From Priapulus caudatus (Eukaryota; Priapulida; Priapulimorpha; Priapulimorphida; Priapulidae): 21,535 nt of DNA. Positions 1-8,580 of this stretch are shown piece after piece. The notes under the pieces are model-generated. The model was not told the DNA's origin. It searched no databases and saw nothing but the letters and a program-made list of their open reading frames with translations. The stretch is from positions 194,614-216,148 of the forward strand of contig NW_014577448.1 in assembly GCF_000485595.1 (NCBI RefSeq), given 5' to 3'. The first letter of the stretch is position 1. Each line of letters begins with the position of its first letter. A program made the position numbers and the translations under genes.

Positions 1-1239
1 TCGCATGCGACTTCGGTTGGAGAACCTCGGTATTTCCACATCCCTCATTCGATTATCGTCACCCCTTCATTTCCTTTTCCTGCGGTAGGCTCCCCGGCTT
101 GTTTTCACATAGGACACACTCCCCATGCACTTGTCGTAGACAGCCATACCCTGTAATCACGTGACCACTAATAAATTATACTTGTATTATCACATTTATC
201 ATTGATACCTGAGCGCGTTATAAGAGGAGAGCATACAGACATACGCTAGAGGTGCTCACTATTCTTCTCGAGGTTCGATGCGATGAGTGGATATTTCCCT
301 TTGTTAATTCTGTATAGATTTAACCTTTGATGGTGTACCGTCCATGCTCGGCCTGGTCCGCGAAGATCGCCGGGTATGCCTCTGGAAAATCGTATACGGT
401 TTGCTCCATGTCTTTGGCTGTACCGGCGCGGTTGATCCGCTAGTGAATGCAAGAACGCCGCGTCTGTGCCTGCAGGCTGTTGTTGACATGGCTATGTGTA
501 AGGAAAACAACAGGAGTCTAACGTGAGTGCCGCAGCCGAACATTTACTGGTGGAAAGCTGGGCGAATGGAGAAATCAAATCTAAATACCCGATAGCCGTC
601 GCCACACCGTGGATCAATGGTCGCGCATGATTGGTTTACGCCAGCGCGCTGTCAGAAGCCCGCCAGGTTGTTTAATTAACCGAAGCAGATTAGCATGTCG
701 TCCTGGGAATTTCTTCTTTGAAATGCTGTGCAGCATTGCATTAACACTGTGAAGAGGTAGTTATTTCTTTCTCTGCGTATCAATCATTGCGTATACGTGT
801 GTTGCTACGTTGCAATGCAGAATTACCATGGTAGGGCTGTAACTGTCATGCATGTATTACAGGCTGCTCTATGTATACGCTCCACACGATCGAGACACGA
901 CGGCATGCCAAATCTGTAATCTGTCAGGAAACCACAGAGAGTCTGGACGATGAGTAGCTACGCGTTCATTTAGCGTGGAAGCTGCGATGGATCCGAGAAT
1001 CAAATCTAAATAAAAAGGGCTGTTGTCGCCACCTACATGTTCCCCCGTGATTCTAGTATGAAATTAAAAGTATCTCTGTATAGGGACGTAGAAGCGTAGG
1101 TAAAGTGCTAAATAAGTCCCAAAGACGAAAGGTTTTGTTAAGCAACCCACTGATCTGCCCTCATATGTGGAAGTATGGTCGAATCTGGTTACCTATGGAA
1201 GCTAAAGAAGAAATTAAGTGACGGTCAATCGTCAAACCT
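1..1239. other. Non-coding flank with a diverged direct repeat
   Basis: No exon with splice sites and a recognisable protein was found. The one visible structure is a pair of diverged direct repeats, about 440-610 and about 865-1035, offset by roughly 425 bp. They share AATCAAATCTAAATA (573-587 and 998-1012) followed by GTCGCCAC, and upstream matches around AGGAAA..ACA..GAGTCT and GTGGAA(A)GCTG. The open frames at 246-543 are under 80 codons, lie on both strands and show no domain. An old transposon remnant is possible but not shown. Confidence 0.5.
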
Positions 1240-1725
1240 CAAGGTCAAGGTCAAGTGGTGAAAACACATATAAACAAGAATTTACTGTTTTTTTATTTGG
1301 GCGTTTTACGGGTTGTTTTTGGGTTATGCGTACGAGCTTCTCCAGAAGATGGTGTAAGTATGAACCAAAGTTTTGGTTAGCAACTAGTCAATTAGGGGCC
1401 TGAGTCCTAGAGCTGGAAGGGACATATGATCATAGGTCAATGTCAAGGTCAAAGTAAACGGTCGAGTGACCTGGTTTGATACGTGAACACTTTCGGTCCC
1501 AAGATGTGTAAGGTATAGCCAAGTTTGGTAGCGCTAGTCATATTAGGGGCGAGTTACAAGAGGCGAAAGGAAATATGATCAGAGGTCAAGGTAAAAGGTC
1601 AAACTAAATGCGTCGGAGCGACCTGGTTTTGGTTACGCAGCAAATTCTCCAAGAATGTTAAGTATCACGAAAGTTTTTGGTTCGCGGTGCAGAATTAAGG
1701 GGACGAGTTACCGAGGAAAAGGATT
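1240..1725. repeat. About three diverged copies of a ~149-bp AGGTCA-rich repeat
   Basis: Two unit boundaries are clear because ATATGATC ends one copy near 1431 and the next near 1580, giving a unit of about 149 bp. Each unit runs (A)GGTCAA.GTCAAGGTCAAA..AAA.., then GACCTGGTTT, then a CCAAGA.TG segment, then (A)AGTTT.GGTT, then ATTAGGGG.CGAGTTA, then GGAAA. A third copy continues to about 1725, and a more diverged one precedes 1431. The open frame at 1655-1897 runs through the repeat and is not taken as a gene. Confidence 0.75.
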
Positions 1726-2825
1726 CTCTGTGGCGGAGCCGAGCGAGAGCTGCATAAGCGAGACTGATATCGGGCTTACGGACCGGATCCAGCGTACGGT
1801 CATAGACAATAGAACACTAATCCCAGTAAACAAACATTGGTCTGGGAATGCATGCCTGGTGAAAACTGTAGGAAACGTGGGCGCAGGATTAAAATAACTT
1901 TTTTGAAGAACAACATACGATTTTCAAGGTAAATTTGGGGTGAGGGTGTCATAGATGATTAAGGGAGAATGATAGACGAAAACATTGTAAAGTTTGAATA
2001 TGAGTTTATTCACAAATATTGATGGAGGGGATAATATTATATACAAGGGGATTGTTTGAGGGTAACTATGCCAACGCTGAGATTAAAGGAACGCACGTCA
2101 GTGGAGTTCTCTTCTCTAGTATAGCACTCTTGATAAAATGTTCTCGCAGAGCGTTTATTTTGGAACAACAAATTAACCCCCAATAAGTTAAGTTCAACTG
2201 TCAAAGCTATGAATATGGAGGCTTAAAAATGGTAGACATAAAAAAATTATGTGATATTTTAGCATAAGTTGTCTTGGAGTGTCGAGGGAGATTTTGAGCA
2301 ACTGAAAACAAAATCGCCTGGATTTGTTTCCTAATACAATACGTAGACTTAGAATACAGTGAGTTAGCATAGAGAAGACATCAGTAATGGGAGGTCGTTT
2401 AGAACTTGTTTCAAAAATCAAAAGATTAAAATAACTGAATTCATGGGCAAAAAATGCTCCGTTCATCAGAAGGGTGGACAAAAGTTTAGTGAGGAAGTGT
2501 GGTGAAACCAAAAATAATATGATATATCTAAACCAACCAGATTGTGGAAACGCAGTGTATTGAAGTTGGATTTCAGTTAACCCAGGTATAACCATGGTCT
2601 GGTCTATGTTATAAAGGAATAATGAGCAGATACTGCTCAATATTACAATGAGGCCGCAAAGCGTCTGGGCTCATCCTGAGGTTGTTGCTGACGATTATAA
2701 ACGTAAACTTTCGAGTCGTTTTTTGCAATATATTGAGGAAGCGGGAAAACATTTGATTAGGCGCAGATATGGCATGACCACGGTCAGTTAGCGTAGCACA
2801 TCATTGTTAGTACACGCCCATATGC
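1726..2825. other. AT-rich intergenic or intronic sequence, nothing recognised
   Basis: Composition is AT-rich, especially 1900-2640. The longest open frame is 148 codons on the minus strand (2194-2640). It is hydrophobic, has no domain I recognise and no supporting splice or start context, so it is treated as chance. No repeat or RNA gene was seen. Confidence 0.5.
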
Positions 2826-2827
2826 AG

Positions 2828-2900
2828 ATGAGAGGGTAGGGGGAGGGTGGTGGGAGGGGTGGGGGAGGGTGGGGGAAGGGGAATGGTGGGGGTGGGGGCT
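2828..2900 (+). repeat. G-rich tract with G-quadruplex potential
   Basis: Roughly 70 bp made almost entirely of runs of 3-5 G separated by T, A or TGGT spacers, from GAGGGTAGGGGGAGGG to GGTGGGGGTGGGGGC. It holds far more than the four G-runs of three or more needed for an intramolecular quadruplex on the + strand, with loops of 1-4 nt. Function is unknown; it may simply be a degenerate purine microsatellite. Confidence 0.8.
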
Positions 2901-4474
2901 TCTAATAGCAAAGCAGTCTCACTCCCTTTGTTAAAGTCCACAAATGCCATTGTTTAAATCCTCCTTGAGGGGTCAATAAGGTTATCCAGCACTTACTTCT
3001 TCGGGCAGTCAGTGGAGACAGACATTTTCATGTCTTTCTTAATAATGCCATAAAAAATGGTAGGCTCATCGCTGAACACGAAAAAAAGTTTTCCAGTTGC
3101 TCCGTCAGACGCATGTCCCCTCGAAGGGATGTGGTAGGAATTGCTGACACCCTAGTTGCCTTTGCTTTGACGCTGTGACCTCCATATTCCAGCAGCAGTG
3201 ATGGTCTTTTTTCCACTACGGCATGATATTGAACACCCTAGCATTAATCACCGCCTAAATCACGAAGCCACTAGGTCGCCGTTTAGAGATTTGTGCCGGC
3301 AATTCTGCACTTTCCTTCCGCTATACCGCTTAAGTTAAGGAGTGAATGTTCCCACGCTTAATTACACCTTTGACCTTTGCTTTGACCGGCCCCAGCTTTC
3401 GACATCGCCAAACTCGTTTGTCGAATTAACACCCGCCACGTCGGCCGAATATCGTGACCGTACGATAGAGCGATGTAAGATTTGTGCCCGAACTGTTCGA
3501 CGGAACGCACGGGCGGAACGAATGCGAATTCTAAAGCTGCATCTGGATCACGTCAGATGAGGCTAAAGAACTTATTAAAAATTAACATAACCTTTTTAGA
3601 CTACTTTAGATGTAAAAATAGCAATACGCAGCAGAGCTGGCTAAACGGCAGCTCAGGACAATAAGAATCGACCCAACCCCCTCCTGACTACTTCAGCTAC
3701 AGGCTGTCCTAAGCGTAACAAGGAATGTAATATGAGCTTATTCACCAGATGAGATGGGATACTAGAGAAGCGTTGGGCGTAAAGGAGGTGTTAATCCGGA
3801 AGTGATCTCGCGCGGCAGTTCCGCGGCAAGGCCACTGCGACCGCGGGAACGTCCTAACGACAGTAGTCGGGGCAGTCGCACATGGCGAGCTATCAGGATC
3901 CGTGCGCACCAGATTTAATGCACCATAGGCCAGCGCACGACATCCCATAGCTGCAGGACACCGAACAGTCCGCAATTTTTAGTGGGGGACACAGAGGGCA
4001 GAGCATTTGGGAACGTGAACAGTGTTCTCAACTCTGTTTTAAAAAAGGCTGTAACCGTTTAGTAATTGCTGTTCTGTAACGAGCTTGTGTCACGCCGGAA
4101 TATCACCAGAAAAAGACGTGTCGAAATTCTGCACATTCGCGAACTTGCCAGTAATTGGAACGAGGCTTGTCAGAATCAGGAACACCTACCGGCCGCTCGT
4201 TCGCGCCCCCGAATCGCTCGCAACGTTTTGCAAGGTTCCAAGTAGCGAGGCTGCGATACGGAGTTTTGTAAAGCAGGTGCGGCCGGCTGCCCGCGCGCCT
4301 GGGACTAGGGCACCCATAGAGGTGGCCAGGGAACTGCCTCCTCACCCGGATCTCTCGGCTTGGCTCTGGTCACTCAATGGCTAATCGAAGCTGGGGAGGC
4401 GAGTCCTAGTCTTATATAATAGCCTTTTGTACCTAGGTCGCAGACAGCGGGTAGTTTCGGGTTGCGGAGGGGTG
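2901..4474. other. No gene recognised
   Basis: Base composition rises towards about 50% GC after 3300. Several open frames of 60-99 codons exist (for example 3342-3560 and 4085-4384 on +), with antisense frames of similar size. None shows a known domain, and none has a credible pair of splice sites. I looked for ankyrin-repeat coding sequence (the GxTPLHxA signature) because ANKS1 would carry it upstream, and did not find it here. Confidence 0.45.
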
Positions 4475-5021
4475 GTGTTGAAGGCAAGCAGCGCTGGTCA
4501 CGCCGTCGCGGCATAGCAGCTCAGCCGACGCGTTTGGTAGGTTAGTAAACAGCTAGTGCAGGGCGGTCACATCCACACCGCATCGCATTCGAGTCTTGCG
4601 CGCCTATAGTGAGCGACGCGCAACGCACCGAGCCGCGCTTTGCACGACGAGAGAGAGCGCGTAGTAAGTTGTGTCTCTGCTGGCCCTCCTCTCCACGCTC
4701 GACACAACAGTACAGCGTTGTCGAAGAACGCGCCCCCCGACAGACGCCTACATCGCCTAAGCCAGGCTTAAACCGCACGAGCGCAGACCGACACATTCCA
4801 CACAATCAATAGCCAAGCCGCCTTCTAACAGCTCTAACGTTGTCGGATGGATGCCTGTGAGGTCATCCAGAGTTCACACGGCGCTTTATAAGTAAGCTCG
4901 CAAATCGTAAGATAATAAGTATTTGAGCGTAGCTGAAATGAGGGTCGTTTGCCCGGAAAGGAAACACGGGAATATACGTAGTTTAGTCAACATGCAGCGA
5001 TCAAGAGGCAACCAGAAGTGA
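4475..5021 (+). repeat. Repeat A, forward copy (inverted partner at 7429-7935)
   Basis: About 545 bp, CpG-rich in its first 350 bp, that reappears reverse-complemented at 7429-7935. Shared landmarks include TAGCCAAGCCGCC, ACAGCTCTAACGTTGTCGGA, AGCCAGGCTTAAACGCAC-like sequence, GCGCGCCTATAGTGAGCGA, and at the far end GATCAAGAGGCAACCAGAAG. Differences between the copies are scattered substitutions and many small indels. Both strands hold short open frames (such as 4609-4812) shared by the copies, but with no known domain. It could be a dispersed element or part of the large inverted duplication that follows. I see no terminal inverted repeats or target-site duplication. Confidence 0.8.
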
Positions 5022-5027
5022 AAGAGG

Positions 5028-5056
5028 TCTGTGTGTGTGCGCGCGTGTGCGTGGCG

Positions 5057-5090
<34 letters not shown>

Positions 5091-5200
5091 GGTGTGTGTG
5101 TGTGTGTGTGCGTGGTTGTATGATGCGTGCGTGCGTGCGTGCGCGTGGCGTATGTGTGTGCGTGCGTGCGGGTGTCGCGCGCATACGTGTGTGTGCGTGC
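5028..5200. repeat. (TG)n / (TGCG)n microsatellite
   Basis: Nearly pure alternating purine-pyrimidine sequence: TGTGTGCGCGCGTGTGCG, then long TG runs with a few interruptions, then GTGCGTGCGTGCG. Open frames crossing it (Cys/Val on one strand, His/Thr on the other) are by-products of the repeat. Such tracts can adopt Z-DNA. Confidence 0.95.
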
Positions 5201-5379
5201 GAGTGGCAGTTCAGAATTTCGACCTCTCCGGCAGCAGGCTGTGAGCTTGCGGCGATGCTGGCCCTGTTACAGAACTTTCGGATGCGCAGCCTCCATCGCC
5301 GGTACGGCGCCTGTCGTCCACCGGCCGCGGCGCAAAAAACCTGTACATGCGCAAGAAGACGCGCCATTCGCACCACAGA

Positions 5380-5580
5380 TACATAATATAATATATATAT
5401 ATATATATATAATATATATAATATATATATTAATCAAGAGTACATAATAGAGATGTCTCTATGATGTCTAATGAGTGTCTATTAATGTACTCCATTAATA
5501 TATATATATATCTATATATATATATATATATATATATATGATATCTATATACTATATATATATAATATATGCCTCTCGAA
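5380..5580. repeat. (TA)n microsatellite blocks
   Basis: Three TA-rich runs (about 5385-5432, 5494-5545 and 5550-5572) separated by short unique sequence containing ATGTCTCTATGATGTCTAATGAGTGTC. Further short TA runs are at 5700-5722 and 6148-6166, the last inside the near-palindrome TGATATATAT...ATATCA. Confidence 0.9.
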
Positions 5581-5789
5581 AGATGCCTCTCATGTGTACA
5601 TCTCGAAAGCTCGCGTAACAGTCGGTAGCACCCTTAACCTATTACTTGAATTTGTTTTTTTATCTACATGGGTGTTCGTGTGTGATTTTACTTCTATAAT
5701 ACATATATATATATGATATAGATGTCTAGCGGCGCGTCGTTTGCACGCGATATAACGGGAATACTAACGCCTCAGAATACGCGTAGAGT

Positions 5790-6031
5790 GACATTGTCTC
5801 GTGTAGGCGGCGGTCGCGTCGCGGTGGTGTTGATGTCGTAGATTGACATTGTCTCGTGTAGTCAGCGGTCGCGTCGCGGTGGCGTTGATGTCGTAGATTG
5901 ACATTGTCTCGTGTAGGCAGCGGTCGCGTCGCGGTGGCGTTGATGTCGTAGATTGACATTGTCTCGTGTAGGCAGCGGTCGCGTCGCGGTGGCGTTGATG
6001 TCGTAGATCGACATTATCTCGTGGGGTCACG
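5790..6031. repeat. 55-bp minisatellite, four full units plus a partial
   Basis: Full units start at 5790, 5845, 5900 and 5955, and a degenerate partial starts at 6010. Each begins GACATTGTCTCGTGTAG, continues through a GCGGTCGCGTCGCGGTGG core and ends TTGATGTCGTAGATT. Since 55 is not a multiple of three, the same peptide words rotate through all three frames. The overlapping minus-strand open frames (5726-6030) are therefore repeat artefacts. It lies about 300 bp upstream of the first recognised ANKS1 exon. An inverted array with about 12 units is at 11670-12335. Confidence 0.95.
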
Positions 6032-6331
6032 TTCGTACCTCTAACTGTGGTGTCCGGAGCGAAATACTTTAGTGTCGTTCACACAGTGTTCAGTAAATAC
6101 TGCAGTTCGTATTGTAATAAGACTATGGATCAGTGTGTTGTATGATATATATATATATATATCATATGTCATGATACCATTAATATTGGTAATAATATTT
6201 TATGCCTAATTTATGTATGCTTGTGAAATATATTGGTGAGTACCCTTCAGGTTTTTACGAGTGTTGTCATCTTCAGCGTAGTCATTAAAGTGATTTCTTA
6301 CATGTTAATCTTCTGACATATTTTGTTTAAG

Positions 6332-6425
6332 ATTGCTGACATCATGGCGTCGTTCGGAGCTGGAATCACCAGGGAGTCAGTGTTTGCCCGCGAGTATGAG
6401 CCAGAGTTCAGCAAGATGATCTCTG
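6332..6425 (+). CDS. ANKS1: ANKS1 leader exon, or alternative first exon, before SAM1
   Basis: An open segment ends at the donor CTCTG|GTAAG (6425/6426) with one base left over, which completes a Gly codon with the GG that opens the SAM1 exon. Two readings fit its 5' side. It may be an internal exon after the acceptor TTTTGTTTAAG (first base 6332), giving IADIMASFGAGITRE onward. Or it may be a first coding exon starting at ATG 6344. The peptide ends ...YEPEFSKMIS and is conserved-looking, but I cannot assign a domain to it. AIDA-1 genes use alternative promoters to make short SAM-PTB isoforms, so a start at 6344 is plausible. A damaged inverted copy is at 11244-11339. Confidence 0.65.
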
Positions 6426-6708
6426 GTAAGATTTACTTAACGTGAACGCCGCATCAAACTGTAGATTAATTTCAATAGCACTTGGATTGATATCAATACA
6501 AGATACAAGATCAGTGCAATATCAGTTCACTGAAGAATCGATGGTTTTCGATAACTGCAACGTTAAACCCGCCCAATATTTCACCCATAACCATGTATAG
6601 TGTTTAAACGTGAGTATCTCTCCTCTCCAACTACTGCATTATGTTTCACATTCCTATTATCTATATACTCTCACACTGCCTCAGTGCTTGGGCCATAATA
6701 ACAATATT

Positions 6709-7002
6709 GTTTGTTTACCCTCACCCGACCGACCCACCAAAAAGGGGCCGACTCAAACAATTTTATTGATATTTTTTTTCTTTTTCTTTTAACAAATTGT
6801 ATCACTGTACATTGTATAAATCTGTAGGCAATACATTATATGTACCAAGTAAAACAAACATTCAACATAAAAGGTATCTCCAGACAAGCACACACGAGCA
6901 TGTTGACACCATGCTGAATTTGTAAAAAGACCCCCGCCCTCAAAAAAAGCCGACCTACCTACCCAAACATTTCAGCCTGGGTCGGGTGAGGGCAAGCAAA
7001 GT
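6709..7002. mobile_element. MITE-like element with ~20-bp terminal inverted repeats, in intron
   Basis: The left end reads TTGTTTACCCTCACCCGACC and the right end GGTCGGGTGAGGGCAAGCAA, an almost perfect inverted pair enclosing about 290 bp. Subterminal GACCGACCCACC and CCGACCTACCTACCC are also partly complementary. The interior has a T-rich stretch and no coding frame. The flanks show no clear target-site duplication, so the superfamily is not assigned. Because it lies inside the duplicated block, two reverse copies occur at about 9802-10088 and 10671-10962. Confidence 0.7.
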
Positions 7003-7153
7003 TTTTTTAATTGTGACCTTACTGACTGTAATCCTGCATATTGCAAAACGCTATTAAACCCATTAGAAGCAGAAAACCGATGTGAAATTTACTGAAGCCG
7101 TGATATATACCGGCTGTATGTATAACCTGATGTCTTCACATTTATCTCTGCAG

Positions 7154-7254
7154 GGTGCGGTGTGAGTAGCATTGCCGAGTGGCTGGCAAAGCTGGGTTTG
7201 CCGCAGTACGAGAACATCCTAGTTGGCAACGGTTACGACAGTATCGAATTCATC
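7154..7254 (+). CDS. ANKS1: ANKS1 exon encoding SAM1 helices 1-3
   Basis: Acceptor TCTCTGCAG|GG and donor ATC|GTAAGT are both strong. With the carried-over G the exon encodes 34 residues beginning GCGVSSIAEWLAKLGLPQYE and ending NGYDSIEFI. The pattern WL..LGL.QYE..L..NGYD...F is the classic start of a SAM domain, close to SAM1 of ANKS1A/B. It ends in phase 0 and continues perfectly into 13818-14090, which supplies SAM helices 4-5. An inverted, frameshifted copy is at 9554-9651. The next exon-like sequence in the window (8581-9383) does not match this donor's phase. Confidence 0.95.
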
Positions 7255-7317
7255 GTAAGTGGCAAACCGTGCAACCCGTTCAGAGAGACTACGTAACGTC
7301 ACGCTTGGTAACGTCAA

Positions 7318-7341
7318 GAATAATAATAATAATAATAATAA
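7318..7341. repeat. (AAT)n microsatellite
   Basis: About eight AAT units in the intron 64 bp after the SAM1 donor, followed by AATATATATATATAGGCCCC. The inverted duplicate carries the matching (ATT)n tract at about 9470-9492. Confidence 0.9.
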
Positions 7342-7428
7342 TTGCCTAGGAGACCGAAACGGGCATTACACAGAATATATATATATAGGCCCCTATATAT
7401 TAAACTGCGAGGCTACGCCTACGATGAA

Positions 7429-7935
7429 TCACTTCTGGTTGCCTCTTGATCGCTGCATGTTGACTAACTACGTATTCCCGTGTTTCCTTTCCGGCAAACG
7501 ACCCTCATTTCAGCTACGCAAATACTATTATCTTACGATTGCGAGCTTACTATAAAGCGCGTGAACTCTGGATGACCTCACAGGCATCCATCCGACAACG
7601 TTAGAGCTGTTAGAAGGCGGCTTGGCTATTGATTGTGGGGAATGGTCGGTCTGCGCTCGTGCGTTTAAGCCTGGCTTAGGCGATGTAGGCGTCTGTCGGG
7701 GGGCGCGTTCTTCGACAACGCTGTACGTTGTGCGTGGAGAGAGGCCAGCGAGACACACTCTTACTACGCTCTCTCTCGTCGTGCAAAGCGCGGCTCGGTG
7801 CGTGCGCTCGCTCACTATAGGCGCGCAAGACTCGAATGCGATGCGGTGGATGTGACCGCCTGCACTAGCTGTGTACTACCTACCACGCGCTCGGCTGACT
7901 GCTTGCGCGACGCGTGACAGCGCTGCTTGCGTCGC
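7429..7935 (-). repeat. Repeat A, inverted copy
   Basis: Reverse complement of 4475-5021. It begins TCACTTCTGGTTGCCTCTTG, matching the complement of about 5002-5021, and ends around GCGCTGCTTGC, matching the complement of about 4480-4490. Substitutions and indels are scattered. Similarity stops abruptly at both ends, and the left edge abuts, within 3-4 bp, the end of the B block at 7425. The shared open frames (for example 7528-7815 minus) have no recognisable domain. Confidence 0.85.
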
Positions 7936-8430
7936 GCACGATACGGCGACGCTGCGGCGTGACGCAGTCGTGGTGTTAGTGTGTGACGCAGGCGTGGTGT
8001 TAGTGTGTGACGCAGTGCCGCGACCGCGTGACGCAGACGTGGTGTTAGTGTGTGACGCAGGCCTTGTGTTAGTGTGTGGCGCATTGCCGCGTGACGCAAG
8101 CCGCGTACGAACAGCCGTAGACGCGGCGGTGCGGCGCGCGCGGGCCGGCGTGTCTGCGTACAGTGAGAGTATCGCGAGCACGAGCGAGAGACGACGTTAG
8201 AGTGTGTGTCGAAAACACCGCGAGCGCGCTCCAATTCGCACGCACACCCGCGCGGGAGCAATAACAGCGGAAATTTGGTGGTTTGCCGGGGGGCGGGGCA
8301 GGGGGCAGTACGGGCTGTTATTCTTCTTCTGCTACTTCCTGCCGTGGACGTACACGAGTGGAACGACGCGCCTTCTCTTGAGTGCTCCTCTCCGTCGGCG
8401 CGCTCGACGACATATCTCTCGATAATATCT
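7850..8430. other. CpG-rich tract before exon C, no assigned gene
   Basis: GC and CpG content is high here compared with the AT-rich introns, as also at 12336-12640 and 13818-14090. Overlapping open frames on both strands (7815-8261 minus; 7871-8200 and 8206-8586 plus) are low-complexity Arg/Ala/Thr/Val and partly repeat-driven. A CpG-island promoter or 5' exon for the exon at 8581 is possible, but no start signal or donor could be fixed. Confidence 0.4.
7961..8105. repeat. 24/21-bp higher-order tandem repeat
   Basis: Units of GACGCAGnCGTGGTGTTAGT plus GTGT (24 bp) start at 7961, 7985, 8030 and 8054. They are interrupted at 8009 (21 bp, GACGCAGTGCCGCG...) and at 8078-8105 (shorter GCGCATTGCCGCGT and GACGCAAGCCGCG). 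The pattern is two 24-mers plus a spacer, repeated. Because unit lengths are multiples of three, frames on both strands stay open, which explains the overlapping predicted peptides. Confidence 0.85.
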
Positions 8431-8580
8431 CGATCTTTATTCGCAGAACCTAACCACAGTGTGAGTGTGACCGCCTGTACCGTCTGTATATCTCTCTCTC
8501 TCTCTCTGCGTGTGTGTGCTGTGCTGTGCTGTGCTGTGTCTATCGCTCACACTGTTCCTCTGCTGTTTCTATCCCCTCAG

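Noticed and set aside
246-543. Overlapping small frames on both strands that loosely recall the C-terminal end of a gypsy-type polyprotein on the minus strand
   Set aside because: The resemblance is a few residues split across two frames, with no catalytic motif, primer-binding site or LTR. It is not enough to call a retroelement remnant.
2194-2640. 148-codon minus-strand open frame
   Set aside because: AT-rich region, hydrophobic low-information peptide, no domain, no splice or promoter context.
4085-4384. 99-codon + frame in moderately GC-rich sequence
   Set aside because: An antisense frame of similar length covers the same bases, there is no known domain, and no bounding splice sites of quality were seen.
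5018-5447. Cys/Val and His/Thr proteins over the TG microsatellite
   Set aside because: Translation of a dinucleotide repeat in every frame; not genes.
5726-6030. Minus-strand peptides with repeated TTSTPPRRDR-like words, and the matching + frames at 11667-12640
   Set aside because: They are frame rotations of a 55-bp non-coding minisatellite, and no frame is maintained across units by selection.
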